A stretch of DNA of 64,000 nucleotides from Cellulosimicrobium arenosum (GTDB lineage Bacteria; Actinomycetota; Actinomycetes; Actinomycetales; Cellulomonadaceae): the NCBI RefSeq assembly GCF_014837295.1, contig NZ_JACYHB010000001.1, positions 572,338-636,337 on the forward strand, given 5' to 3'. Under the pieces are notes generated by a model. The model made no database searches and was not told the DNA's origin. It saw nothing but the letters and a program-made list of their open reading frames with translations. The position numbers and the translations under genes are program-made. Below, piece by piece: positions 37,475 to 48,399 of this stretch (the first letter of the stretch is position 1; every line of letters starts with the position of its first letter).

Positions 37475-37825
37475 TCAGACGTTGAAGCCGAGCGTCCGCA
37501 GCTGCTCGCGGCCGTCGTCGGTGATCTTCTCCGGGCCCCACGGCGGCATCCAGACCCAGTTGACGCGGAACCCGTCGACGAGGCCGTCGAGCGCCTGCGC
37601 GGACTGGTCCTCGATGACGTCGGTCAGCGGGCAGGCCGCGGACGTGAGCGTCATGTCGATGATCGCGTGGTTGTTCTGGTCGATCTGCACGCCGTAGATC
37701 AGGCCGAGGTCGACGACGTTGATGCCGAGCTCGGGGTCGATGACGTCGCGCAGGGCCTCCTCGACGTCGGCGACGGTGGGCGGGCTGGGGGCGACGCCCT
37801 CGGGCGCGCCGGTCTCGGTGCTCAT
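37475..37825 (-). CDS. sufT: SufT-type metal-sulfur cluster biosynthesis protein (DUF59)
   Basis: This 116-residue DUF59 protein supports Fe-S cluster maturation. VEEALRDVIDPELGINVVDLGLIYGV is the N-terminal signature and TLTSAACPLTDVIEDQ holds the conserved Cys. The C-terminal VNWVWMPPWGPEKITDDGREQL is the usual ending. It is the last gene of the SUF operon and overlaps sufU by four bases (ATGA). GGAGGAGAA precedes the ATG. SufT helps deliver clusters to client proteins in firmicutes and actinobacteria; its exact step is not settled. Confidence 0.9.
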   Translation of the reverse strand: MSTETGAPEGVAPSPPTVADVEEALRDVIDPELGINVVDLGLIYGVQIDQNNHAIIDMTLTSAACPLTDVIEDQSAQALDGLVDGFRVNWVWMPPWGPEKITDDGREQLRTLGFNV

Positions 37826-38346
37826 CGGTTCTCCTCCGTCGTGGTCGCGGCTCGTGCCGCGGTCGTGTGGTCCAGTGCGCCCGAGGTCACGAGCGAGTCC
37901 CGCAGCGCCGCCCAGCCGAGCAGGGCGCACTTGATGCGGGCAGGGTAACGGGAGACCCCCGTGAACGCCGTGGCGTCCCCGAGCTCGTCCTCGGCGGTCT
38001 CGTCCAGGCCGGACCCGCGCGAGCCCATGAGGTCGCGGAACACCTCGCCGAGGTGCTCGGCCTCGGGCACCGGGCGCCCGGTGACGAGGTCGGTCAGGAC
38101 GGACAGCGAGGCCTGCGAGATGCTGCAGCCCTGCCCGTCCCAGCTGACGCGCCCGATCACGGGTGCGCCGTCCTCGCCGGCGCGCTCGAGCTCGACGCGC
38201 AGCGTCACCTCGTCCCCGCACGTCGGGTTCACCTGGTGCGACTGGCCGGACGACGCGCCGTCGGGCACGTCGACCAGCCCGCGACCGTGCGGGGTCTTCG
38301 CATGGTCGAGGATGACCTGCTGGTACATCTGCTCGATCGAGCTCAT
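37822..38346 (-). CDS. sufU: SufU zinc-dependent sulfurtransferase
   Basis: This 174-residue IscU-like protein accepts sulfur from SufS. NPTCGDEVTLRVEL, GQGCSISQASLSVLTDLV and RIKCALLGWAAL supply the three Cys, and the Asp of CGDE completes the zinc site of the SufU type. MYQQVILDHAKTPHGRG is the usual N-terminus. The 18-21 residue insertion between the second and third Cys that separates SufU from IscU is present (MGSRGSGLDETAEDELGD region). It overlaps sufT by four bases and starts 14 bases after sufS. Confidence 0.92.
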   Translation of the reverse strand: MSSIEQMYQQVILDHAKTPHGRGLVDVPDGASSGQSHQVNPTCGDEVTLRVELERAGEDGAPVIGRVSWDGQGCSISQASLSVLTDLVTGRPVPEAEHLGEVFRDLMGSRGSGLDETAEDELGDATAFTGVSRYPARIKCALLGWAALRDSLVTSGALDHTTAARAATTTEENR

Positions 38347-38360
38347 CCGGTCACTTCCTC

Positions 38361-40464
<2,104 letters not shown>

Positions 40465-40520
40465 TCGTGGTTCTCCAGGTCTTCTGGTCTGTTCAGAGGA
40501 GTGGCGCGGGCCCGCGCCGG

Positions 40521-40862
40521 TCAGGAGCCGATCGGCGAGTCGACGTCGACGAGCACGCGCTCGCCGTCGACCGTGATCGGGTAGACGGGGACGGGACGGA
40601 TCGCGGGCAGCGCGGTCGGCTCGCCGGTGCGCAGGTCGAACTGCGACCCGTGCAGCCAGCACTCGACGTAGCAGCCCTCCACCTCGCCGTCGGACAGGGA
40701 CACGGCCCCGTGCGAGCAGACGTCCGAGATGGCGTGCCACCGGCCGTCTGCGTCGCGCACGACGGCGACCTCCACGGTCGCCCCGTCCGCCGCGGAGAGG
40801 TCGACGCGCAGCGCCTCCTCCGGCGCGAGGTCGGCGGTGGAGCAGGCGTGCTGTGCGCTCAC
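40521..40862 (-). CDS. Rieske-type [2Fe-2S] ferredoxin in the SUF operon
   Basis: This 113-residue protein carries a complete Rieske cluster site: CSHGAVSL (CxH) and CWLHGSQFD (CxxH), 17 residues apart. It resembles the small ferredoxin subunit of non-heme iron oxygenases, but no oxygenase gene is present. It lies between sufD and sufC and overlaps sufD by four bases (GTGA). It is therefore probably an electron donor or cluster carrier for assembly. This position is common in actinobacterial suf operons. Its precise role is not known to me. Confidence 0.9.
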   Translation of the reverse strand: MSAQHACSTADLAPEEALRVDLSAADGATVEVAVVRDADGRWHAISDVCSHGAVSLSDGEVEGCYVECWLHGSQFDLRTGEPTALPAIRPVPVYPITVDGERVLVDVDSPIGS

Positions 40863-42130
40863 GCGACGCCCTCGGCGTCCGTCGCCCCGCCGCCCTCGAT
40901 CGCGGACATCGACTTGTTGAGCTCGCGCTCGATCGCCTCGAGCAGACGCTCCTCCACGGACTCGACGCCGATGTCGGCGATGAGCTCCGCGAAGAATCCC
41001 CGCACCACGAGGCGGCGGGCCTCGATCTCGGGGATGCCACGCGCCTGGAGGTAGAAGAGCTGCTCGTCGTCGAACCGGCCGGTCGCGGACGCGTGCCCCG
41101 CGCCCTCGATCTCGCCGGTCTCGATCTCGAGGTTCGGCACGGAGTCCGCGCGCGCGCCGTCGGTCAGGACCAGGTTGCGGTTGAGCTCGTACGTGTCCGT
41201 GCCCTCGGCCTCGGCCTGGATGAGCACGTCGCCCACCCACACCGTGTGCGCGCCCTCGCCCTGCAGCGCACCCTTGTACGTCACGCGCGACTTGCAGCGC
41301 GGGACCGCGTGGTCGACGAACAGCCGGTGCTCCTGGTGCTGGTTCGCGTCGGCGAAGTACAGCCCGACCATCTCGACCTCGCCGCCCTCGGCGGTGAACT
41401 CCGCGTCCGGGGTGATGCGCACGACGTCGCCGCCGAGCGTCACCACGACGTGCTTGAGCCGCGCGTCCCGGCCGATCCGGGCCCTGTGCGAGGACGTGTG
41501 CACCGCGCCGTCGGCCCAGTCCTGCACGGACACGACGGTCAGGTGCGCGCCGTCCTCGACGACGATCTCCACGGTCTCGGTGAGCGTCGCGGAGCCCAGG
41601 TGGTCCAGCACGACCACGGCCTCGGAGTGCCGCTCGGCCCGTACCAGGACGTGGCTCGCCGTGGGCGTGTCGCCCGAGCCCTCGACGCGGACCGACGTGA
41701 CGTCGGACGCGACGGCCTCCCGGGGCACCGTGACGACGGTGGCCTGCTCGAACCCGTTCCACGCGGTGACCGCGGTGCGGTCGCCGGGCTTGCCGGCGGT
41801 GCCGAGGCGCTCGTCGTCGCGGCCGACGATCTCGACCGAGACCTCCGGCGCCTCGACGACCGTGACGCGCACGTCGCCGCCGCCCGACTGGCCGACCAGC
41901 CTGTCCTCGAACAGCGGCGCGATGCGCGCCACGGGCGAGAACCGCCACTCTTCCTCGCGCCCGGTGGGCACGGGGATGTCGGCGAGGTCGAACGAGGTGA
42001 GCCGCTCGGCGCGCGAGCCCTGGGGCACGACGCCGTGGGAGTGCGCGCCGTCGGCCTGCGCCCGCGAGTGGTCGGTGGTCAGGCCACCGGCCGGTGCACC
42101 GGTCTCTTCGGGTGTGGTTGTCGTGGTCAT
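40859..42130 (-). CDS. sufD: SufD scaffold protein
   Basis: The protein is 423 residues. The N-terminal helical part (FDLADIPVPTGREEEWRFSP, quoted in part) leads into the beta-helix core. The conserved C-terminal block follows (YKGALQGEGAHTVWVGDVLI, HASATGRFDDEQLFYLQARG, ARRLVVRGFFAELI). It pairs with SufB and binds SufC in the SufBC2D complex where Fe-S clusters are built. The start at 42130 is one base after the sufB stop. It overlaps the Rieske gene by four bases. Confidence 0.93.
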   Translation of the reverse strand: MTTTTTPEETGAPAGGLTTDHSRAQADGAHSHGVVPQGSRAERLTSFDLADIPVPTGREEEWRFSPVARIAPLFEDRLVGQSGGGDVRVTVVEAPEVSVEIVGRDDERLGTAGKPGDRTAVTAWNGFEQATVVTVPREAVASDVTSVRVEGSGDTPTASHVLVRAERHSEAVVVLDHLGSATLTETVEIVVEDGAHLTVVSVQDWADGAVHTSSHRARIGRDARLKHVVVTLGGDVVRITPDAEFTAEGGEVEMVGLYFADANQHQEHRLFVDHAVPRCKSRVTYKGALQGEGAHTVWVGDVLIQAEAEGTDTYELNRNLVLTDGARADSVPNLEIETGEIEGAGHASATGRFDDEQLFYLQARGIPEIEARRLVVRGFFAELIADIGVESVEERLLEAIERELNKSMSAIEGGGATDAEGVA

Positions 42131-42131
42131 A

Positions 42132-43592
42132 TCAGCCGACGGACCCTTCCATCTGCAGCTCGATGAGGCGGTTGAGCTCGAGCGCGTACTCCATGGGCAG
42201 CTCGCGCGCGATGGGCTCGACGAACCCGCGCACGATCATCGCCATGGCCTCGGTCTCGGCCATGCCTCGGGACATGAGGTAGAACAGCTGGTCCTCGCTC
42301 ACCCGCGAGACCGTCGCCTCGTGACCCATGGACACGTCGTCCTCGCGGACGTCGACGTACGGGTAGGTGTCGGACCGGGAGATCTGGTCGACGAGCAGCG
42401 CGTCGCACAGCACGGTCGACGCCGAGTGCGCGGCGCCCTCGAGGACCTGGACCAGCCCGCGGTAGGACGTGCGGCCACCGGCTCGCGCCACGGACTTCGA
42501 CACGATGGACGACGACGTGTGCGGCGCGGCGTGGACCATCTTGGCGCCCGCGTCCTGGTGCTGGCCCTCGCCGGCGAACGCGATCGAGAGCGTCTCGCCG
42601 CGAGCGTGCTCACCGAGCAGGTAGATCGCCGGGTACTTCATCGTGACCTTGGAGCCGATGTTGCCGTCGACCCACTCCATCGTCGCGCCCTCGGCCGCGG
42701 TCGCCCGCTTGGTCACGAGGTTGTACACGTTGTTCGACCAGTTCTGGATGGTCGTGTAGCGCACGCGCGCGTTCTTCTTGACGATGATCTCGACGACGGC
42801 CGAGTGCAGCGAGTCGCTCGAGTAGATCGGGGCGGTGCAGCCCTCGACGTAGTGCACGTAGGAGCCCTCGTCCGCGATGATCAGCGTCCGTTCGAACTGA
42901 CCCATGTTCTCCGTGTTGATGCGGAAGTAGGCCTGCAGCGGGATCTCGACGTGCACGCCCGGCGGCACGTAGACGAACGACCCGCCCGACCACACGGCCG
43001 AGTTGAGCGCCGCGAACTTGTTGTCGCCGGCCGGGATGACGGTGCCGAAGTACTCCTGGAACAGCTCGGGGTGCTCGCGCAGGGCCGTGTCGGTGTCCAT
43101 GAAGATGACGCCCTGCTCCTCCAGGTCCTCGCGGATCTGGTGGTAGACGACCTCGGACTCGTACTGCGCGGCGACACCGGCGACGAGCCGCTGCTTCTCC
43201 GCCTCGGGGATGCCCAGCCGGTCGTACGTCGCGCGGATGTCCTCGGGCAGGTCCTCCCAGCTCGTGGCCTGCTTCTCCGTCGACCGCACGAAGTACTTGA
43301 TGTTGTCGAAGTGGATGCCCGTGAGGTCCGAGCCCCAGTTGGGCATGGGCTTCTTGCCGAAGAGCCGCAGCGCCTTCAGGCGCGCCTTGCGCATCCACTC
43401 GGGCTCGTTCTTGAGGTCCGAGATGTTGCGCACGACGGCCTCGCTCAGGCCGCGCTGCGCGATCGCGCCGGCGTCGTCCTTGTCGTGCCAGCCGTACTCG
43501 TAGGCACCGATCGAGGCGATGATCTCCTCGTCGCTGCGCTTGTCGTCGGCGGGCTGGGCCACACCGGCGGCGTCCTGGGTGGGAGCGCTCAT
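42132..43592 (-). CDS. sufB: SufB scaffold protein
   Basis: This 486-residue main cluster-assembly scaffold is highly conserved. Examples are [72 protein letters not shown] (with the functionally important Cys) and [18 protein letters not shown]. No intein is inserted, unlike mycobacterial SufB. The ATG at 43592 has AAGGA five bases upstream. It follows sufR by 100 bases on the same strand, so sufR and sufB are probably one transcript. Confidence 0.96.
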   Translation of the reverse strand: MSAPTQDAAGVAQPADDKRSDEEIIASIGAYEYGWHDKDDAGAIAQRGLSEAVVRNISDLKNEPEWMRKARLKALRLFGKKPMPNWGSDLTGIHFDNIKYFVRSTEKQATSWEDLPEDIRATYDRLGIPEAEKQRLVAGVAAQYESEVVYHQIREDLEEQGVIFMDTDTALREHPELFQEYFGTVIPAGDNKFAALNSAVWSGGSFVYVPPGVHVEIPLQAYFRINTENMGQFERTLIIADEGSYVHYVEGCTAPIYSSDSLHSAVVEIIVKKNARVRYTTIQNWSNNVYNLVTKRATAAEGATMEWVDGNIGSKVTMKYPAIYLLGEHARGETLSIAFAGEGQHQDAGAKMVHAAPHTSSSIVSKSVARAGGRTSYRGLVQVLEGAAHSASTVLCDALLVDQISRSDTYPYVDVREDDVSMGHEATVSRVSEDQLFYLMSRGMAETEAMAMIVRGFVEPIARELPMEYALELNRLIELQMEGSVG

Positions 43593-43692
43593 GTCATTCC
43601 TTCCACTGTCCGCGGGGCGGAGGGGGACGGTCGGGTTCGGATCAGGGTCTGGGTGCGAGCGGGGCTGGCCCCGGCGCGGGATGGGCGGCCGG

Positions 43693-44388
43693 TCAGGGCT
43701 CGCCCGCCGACGGTGCTCCCCGCGAGCGCGCCTCGCTCGCGGGGACGATGGCGACGGGCACGTTCGTGGTGCACGCGTGCGCACCGCCGGCCAGCGTCGA
43801 GAGCCGCTGCACGTGGGAGCCGAGCAGCCGCGAGAAGACCTCGGCCTCGGCCTCGCACAGCTGCGGGAACTCGGCCGCGACGTGCTGGACGGGGCAGTGC
43901 CCCTGGCACAGCTGCACGGTCGCCGTACCGAGGACGGGGCGCACGCTCGCGGCGTAGCCGTCGTCGGCGAGCGCCGCCGCGAGCTGCCGGGCACGGCCCT
44001 CGACGTCGGCGGCGTCCACGCGGGCCGCGTAGCGGTCCGCGACGTCGGCGAGACGGTCGCGCGCGAACGTCTCCACGGCGGCCTCGCCGCCGACGTCTCG
44101 CAGGTACCGCAGAGCCTGCGTGGCGAGGTCGGCGTACGTGCCGGTGAGCTCGCCCTGACCGGCCGTCGTCGCGACGTACCGCCGGGCCGGGCGGCCGCGC
44201 AGGCCCGTCGTGTGCCCGGCATCGTGCACCGCGACCATCTCGTCGCCCTCGAGGCACGCGAGGTGGCGGCGCACCGCCGCCGGCGTGAGGCCGAGCGTGG
44301 CGGCGAGGTCGGCGGCGCTGACCGGTCCCGCACCCGCGACGAGCTCGAGCACGCGCTGGCGCGTCCGTCGATCGACGTCCTCGGACAT
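43693..44388 (-). CDS. sufR: SufR-like Fe-S-sensing repressor
   Basis: This 231-residue protein has a winged helix-turn-helix ([34 protein letters not shown]) and a C-terminal domain with four Cys at about 161, 165, 178 and 206 (CQGHC, FPQLC, GGAHAC), the SufR cluster-ligand pattern. It should bind an Fe-S cluster and repress the operon when supply is adequate. The ATG at 44388 has GGAGG five bases upstream. An inverted repeat at 44445-44458 lies at the predicted promoter, consistent with autorepression. Confidence 0.9.
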   Translation of the reverse strand: MSEDVDRRTRQRVLELVAGAGPVSAADLAATLGLTPAAVRRHLACLEGDEMVAVHDAGHTTGLRGRPARRYVATTAGQGELTGTYADLATQALRYLRDVGGEAAVETFARDRLADVADRYAARVDAADVEGRARQLAAALADDGYAASVRPVLGTATVQLCQGHCPVQHVAAEFPQLCEAEAEVFSRLLGSHVQRLSTLAGGAHACTTNVPVAIVPASEARSRGAPSAGEP

Positions 44389-44444
44389 GCTCACCTCCGC
44401 TCGGTTCGCGGGCACCGGCCACCGGCACAGTGCACCCATATAGA

Positions 44445-44458
44445 GAACATGGTTGTTC
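44445..44458. promoter_or_regulatory. Candidate SufR operator, GAACA-N4-TGTTC
   Basis: An inverted repeat GAACA-TGGT-TGTTC lies 57 bases upstream of sufR and 132 bases upstream of the divergent ABC gene. On the minus strand a TATATG hexamer (44442-44437) follows it, so the dyad would sit between -35 and -10 of the suf promoter. The region is markedly AT-richer than its surroundings. Confidence 0.6.
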
Positions 44459-44577
44459 CCTAATTGCCCTGGCGCAAGCAAGGCGTACCTCAGACCGGAC
44501 CCGCTGTGACGAACCAGACAGCATCCGGCAGCGTCACGGGGCCCGTTCGGAGGCACGTGGACACCGGTCCCGACGGA

Positions 44578-44583
44578 TACGAT
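44578..44583 (+). promoter_or_regulatory. -10-like TACGAT of the ABC exporter operon
   Basis: TACGAT ends six bases before the GTG at 44590, identical in sequence and spacing to the guaB1 element. It predicts a leaderless mRNA. Confidence 0.5.
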
Positions 44584-44589
44584 CGCCGG

Positions 44590-45579
44590 GTGCCCGACCC
44601 CGCCGTGCTGGTCCGCGACCTCGTCAAGCGCTACGACGGCCGCGCCGTCGTCGACCGGGTGGACCTCGTCGCCGAGCGTGGCGCGGTCACCGCGGTCCTC
44701 GGACCCAACGGGGCGGGCAAGACCACGACGGTCGAGTGCTGCGAGGGGCTGCGCTCCCCCGACGCCGGGGAGATCCGTGTCCTCGGGCTCGACCCGGTCG
44801 ACGACGCGCGCGACCTGCGACCCCGCGTGGGCGTCATGCTGCAGGACGGCGGGCTGCCGACCGGCGTGCGTGCCGGCGAGATGCTGCGCCACGTCGCGTC
44901 CATGTACGCCGCGCCGCGCGACGTGGGTGAGCTCACCGAACGCCTCGGGCTGGGCAGCTTCGCGCGCACGACGGTCCGGCGCCTGTCCGGCGGGCAGCGA
45001 CAGCGGCTCGCGCTCGCCGCTGCGGTCGTCGGGCGCCCCGACGTCGTGTTCCTCGACGAGCCGAGCGCGGGCATGGACCCGCAGAGCCGCCACGCCGTGT
45101 GGGACCTCGTGCGCGAGCTGCGCGCGAACGGCGTCGGGATCGTGCTCACGACCCACCTCATGGACGAGGCGGAGGACCTCGCCGACCACGTGTACGTCGT
45201 CGACCACGGCCGGGTCATCGCGTCCGGGACGACGCGCGCGCTGCTCGCCGGGGACGACCGCCGCGAGAGCGGCGGCTCCGCACGCACGGTGCGGGTCGAG
45301 GCCGAACCGGGTCTCGATCTCGCCGCGCTGCGGCGCGTGCTCGACGACCTGACCGGCGCACTGCCCAACCGGCCGGCCGACACCCTGACCGACGCCGCGT
45401 GGTCCGTGAGCGAGCCGACGCCCGGCTCGTACGCCCTCGTGGGCCCGGCCACACCACGAGCGCTGGCCGTCCTGACGACGTGGCTCGCCGACCGCGACGT
45501 GCTCGCGTCGCGGGTCACGGTCGGCACCCGCACCCTCGAGGACGTGTTCCTCGACCTCACCGGACGGCACCTGCGATGA
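44590..45579 (+). CDS. ABC exporter ATP-binding protein
   Basis: This 329-residue ABC-2 type ATPase has Walker A (VLGPNGAGKTTT), Q-loop (GVMLQDGGLPTGVRA), signature (VRRLSGGQRQRLALA), Walker B (VVFLDEPSAGMDPQ) and H-loop (VLTTHLMDEAEDL). The 100-residue C-terminal extension ends LEDVFLDLTGRHLR, as in DrrA/CcmA-like exporters. It overlaps the permease gene by four bases. The pair lies between sufR and ctaA, a conserved actinobacterial position, so a link to heme or cytochrome oxidase assembly is possible but unproven. Confidence 0.9.
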   Translation: MPDPAVLVRDLVKRYDGRAVVDRVDLVAERGAVTAVLGPNGAGKTTTVECCEGLRSPDAGEIRVLGLDPVDDARDLRPRVGVMLQDGGLPTGVRAGEMLRHVASMYAAPRDVGELTERLGLGSFARTTVRRLSGGQRQRLALAAAVVGRPDVVFLDEPSAGMDPQSRHAVWDLVRELRANGVGIVLTTHLMDEAEDLADHVYVVDHGRVIASGTTRALLAGDDRRESGGSARTVRVEAEPGLDLAALRRVLDDLTGALPNRPADTLTDAAWSVSEPTPGSYALVGPATPRALAVLTTWLADRDVLASRVTVGTRTLEDVFLDLTGRHLR

Positions 45580-46400
45580 GCACGACCCCCGACGACGCGG
45601 CGGTCGCCGCCGCGTACCAGGCCCACACCGAGAACAGCGCGGACGGCCCGCACGGCGAAGCGTCGCCCGCGTGGCGGCGGGTCGTCGCGCAGACGGGTTT
45701 CGAGACCCGCATGATCCTGCGCAACGGCGAGCAGCTCCTCGTCACGATCGTGCTCCCGGTCATGCTCCTGCTCGGGCTCGTCCTGACCTCGTTCGTCGAC
45801 CTCGACACGGGCGGCGCGAGCCGGGTCGACTTCGTCACGCCGGGCGTGCTCGCCCTGGCCGTGATGTCGACGGCGTTCACGTCCCAGGCGATCGCGACCG
45901 CGTTCGACCGCCGCAACGGCGTCCTGCGCCTCATGTCGACGACGCCCCTGGGGCGTGGCGGCCTGCTCGCCGGGAAGGTGCTCGGCGTCCTCGCGGTCGA
46001 GGTGGTCCAGGTCGTGGTCATCACGCTCGTCGCGCTCGCCCTGGGCTGGTCGCCCGACCTCACCGGGCTCCCCGGAGCACTGCTCGCCATGCTGCTGGGC
46101 ACCGCCGCGTTCACGTCGCTCGCGATGCTGCTCGCGGGGACCTTGCGCGCCGAGGGCGTGCTCGCGGTCGCCAACCTCGTGCTCGTCCTGCTCACGGTCG
46201 GCGGAGGCGTGCTCGTCCCCGCCGCGCAGCTGCCCGGGGCGCTCGAGCACGTGGCCGTCCTGCTGCCGTCCGGTGCGCTCGGCGAGGCGATGCGGGGCGC
46301 CCTGCTCGACGGGTCCGTACCCGCGTTCTCGGTCGTCGTCCTGCTCGCCTGGACCGCCGCGCTCGGCTGGGGGGCCGGCAAGCTCTTCCGCTGGCACTGA
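45576..46400 (+). CDS. ABC-2 type exporter permease
   Basis: This 274-residue permease has about six helices. Examples are LLVTIVLPVMLLLGLVLTSF, VLALAVMSTAFTSQAIATAF, VLGVLAVEVVQVVVITLVAL and a final FSVVVLLAWTAALGWGAGKL. RRNGVLRLMSTTPLGRGGLL is the typical ABC-2 cytosolic coupling segment. The hydrophilic N-terminus (about 40 residues) is cytosolic. It is translationally coupled to the ATPase gene through ATGA. It converges with the BCCT gene, with only 11 bases between stops and no visible hairpin. The substrate is unknown. Confidence 0.88.
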   Translation: MSTTPDDAAVAAAYQAHTENSADGPHGEASPAWRRVVAQTGFETRMILRNGEQLLVTIVLPVMLLLGLVLTSFVDLDTGGASRVDFVTPGVLALAVMSTAFTSQAIATAFDRRNGVLRLMSTTPLGRGGLLAGKVLGVLAVEVVQVVVITLVALALGWSPDLTGLPGALLAMLLGTAAFTSLAMLLAGTLRAEGVLAVANLVLVLLTVGGGVLVPAAQLPGALEHVAVLLPSGALGEAMRGALLDGSVPAFSVVVLLAWTAALGWGAGKLFRWH

Positions 46401-46411
46401 CCCCGAGCCAC

Positions 46412-48274
46412 CTAACGACGCGGCTCCTCGTCCGGCTCCTCGTGCGGCTCGTACCACTCGGTGAGCGCCGGGTCGTGCGAGTCGAGCCAGTCCCCGGCCG
46501 ACTCCTGGTCCGGTGCGGTGGCACCCGCCGCGAACACGAAGTCGTCCCCGTGCTCCTCGATCGCCTGCGTGACGCCGAGACGGATCGCCTCACGCGCGTA
46601 GCGCCGACGCAGCACGAGCGGGTCGCGTGCGAGGTCCTTCGCCCACGCCACCATGATGAGCATCAGCACGAACGCGAACGGCAGGGCCGTCACGATGACC
46701 AGCGCCTGCAGCCCGTCGAGCGCCTGCCTGCCGCCCACGAGGAGCATGACGACGGCGATCCCCGCGAGCGCGACGCCCCACGTGATCGTGACCCAGCGCG
46801 ACGGCTCCGGGCGCCCACGCTGGCTGAGGCTGCCCATGACCAGCGACGCGCTGTCCGCGCTCGTGACGAAGAAGATGACGATCGCGATCATCGCGACGAC
46901 CGCGGTCAACCCGCTCAACGGCAGCTGGTCCAGGAGACGGAAGAGCATGTCCTGGGGCGACTGGGCCCGGCTGATGCCCGCGCCCTCCTGCTCGAGCCGC
47001 ATCGTCGTGCCCCCGACGATCCCGAACCACACGAGCGTGACCAGGCTGGGGGCGATGATCACCGTCGTGACGAACTCGCGCAGCGTGCGCCCACGGCTGA
47101 TCTTCGCGACGAAGATCCCGACGAACGGCGTCCACGAGACCCACCACGCCCAGTAGTAGGTGGTCCAGGTGTCCATGAAGACGTACGCGTCCTCGCTCGT
47201 CGCGGAGCTCTGGGCGAGCAGCACGAACGTGTCCCCGACGAACGTGGAGAGCGCGCTCGGGACGAAGGCGAGCAGGAACGCTGTCGGGCCCACGACGAGG
47301 ATGAAGATCCCGAGCAGGCCGGTCATGACCATGTTCGTGTTGGACAGCGCCCGGATGCCGCGCTTGACCCCGGAGACGGCCGAGATGATGAACACCACCG
47401 AGAGCACGGTGATGATCGCGACGATCGCACCGTTGCCGAGGGGACCCACGCCGGTCACGAGCTCGAGACCGCGGCCGATCTGGAGCGCGCCGATGCCGAG
47501 CGACACGGCCGTGCCGAAGAGCGTGACGATGATCGCGGCCACGTCGATCACCGCGCCTGCCCACCCGTGGGTGCGGGCGCCGAAGATGGGCTCGAGCAAC
47601 GAGGACATGAGCGGGCTGCGCCCCTTGCGGTACGCGCCGTAGGCGATGGCCCCGCCGACGAGGGCGTAGTACGACCACGCCATGGGCCCCCAGTGGAACA
47701 TCGTCTGCGCGGTCGCCGCGAACATGGCGGCGTTCGACCCGGGTTCGAGGTCGGCGAACGCGGGCGGCAGGTCCAGGAAGTAGGTCAGCGGCTCGTAGGG
47801 GCCGAAGAAGAGCAGACCGATGCCCATGCCGGCGGCGAACAGCATCGCGATCCACGAGATGCGCGAGAACTCGGGCTGCTCGTCGTCCCGGCCGAGGCGT
47901 ACCGACCCGTACCGTCCGTACCCCACCCACAGCATGAAGAGGAACACGACGACGGTGAGGAGCGAGAACATCCAGCCGAAGGAGCTCGAGACCCAGCCGA
48001 GCGCCGCGTCCGATGCGGTGGTCAGGGACTCGGTACCGACGATGCCCCACACGATGAAGGCACCGGTGAGGATCGCCGCGACCACGAACACGGCCCGGTT
48101 CGTGGTGAAGTCCTTCCCGGTGCTCTCCACCCCGATACCGGGAAGCAGCGCGGGGTGGGCCAACGACGGCTTCGTCGTCTCGCGCATGACCCGGCGTGGC
48201 GGTTCGGTGACCCGCCGGACGAGCCGGGCCGTCCGCGAGCTCCCGCCGTCGGGTGCGGTCCCCTCGTCGTCCAT
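46412..48274 (-). CDS. BCCT-family betaine/choline/carnitine transporter
   Basis: This 620-residue secondary transporter has twelve membrane helices. The Na+/substrate segment AGMGIGLLFFGPYEPLTYF corresponds to GMGIG...EP of BetP. The TM8 motif TTYYWAWWVSWTPFVGIFVA carries the conserved Trp cage for trimethylammonium substrates. The hydrophilic N-terminus (about 55 residues) and an acidic C-terminal tail (HEEPDEEPRR) differ from the basic osmosensing tail of BetP. It probably imports glycine betaine or a relative with Na+. It lies on the opposite strand between the ABC pair and ctaA. Confidence 0.93.
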   Translation of the reverse strand: MDDEGTAPDGGSSRTARLVRRVTEPPRRVMRETTKPSLAHPALLPGIGVESTGKDFTTNRAVFVVAAILTGAFIVWGIVGTESLTTASDAALGWVSSSFGWMFSLLTVVVFLFMLWVGYGRYGSVRLGRDDEQPEFSRISWIAMLFAAGMGIGLLFFGPYEPLTYFLDLPPAFADLEPGSNAAMFAATAQTMFHWGPMAWSYYALVGGAIAYGAYRKGRSPLMSSLLEPIFGARTHGWAGAVIDVAAIIVTLFGTAVSLGIGALQIGRGLELVTGVGPLGNGAIVAIITVLSVVFIISAVSGVKRGIRALSNTNMVMTGLLGIFILVVGPTAFLLAFVPSALSTFVGDTFVLLAQSSATSEDAYVFMDTWTTYYWAWWVSWTPFVGIFVAKISRGRTLREFVTTVIIAPSLVTLVWFGIVGGTTMRLEQEGAGISRAQSPQDMLFRLLDQLPLSGLTAVVAMIAIVIFFVTSADSASLVMGSLSQRGRPEPSRWVTITWGVALAGIAVVMLLVGGRQALDGLQALVIVTALPFAFVLMLIMVAWAKDLARDPLVLRRRYAREAIRLGVTQAIEEHGDDFVFAAGATAPDQESAGDWLDSHDPALTEWYEPHEEPDEEPRR

Positions 48275-48387
48275 GGGCCTGGACGCTATCCGGCATCGGG
48301 ACGACCTGCGCGGCGAGCAGGCAGGCGCCGTGGCACACGTCTCAGGAGCAGGGCGCCGGACGGCGCCCCGAGCGACGAGGCGCCCGA

Positions 48388-48393
48388 TACCGT
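48388..48393 (+). promoter_or_regulatory. -10-like TACCGT of ctaA
   Basis: TACCGT ends six bases before the GTG at 48400 with no ribosome site, again fitting the leaderless pattern. Confidence 0.45.
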
Positions 48394-48399
48394 AGTCGG

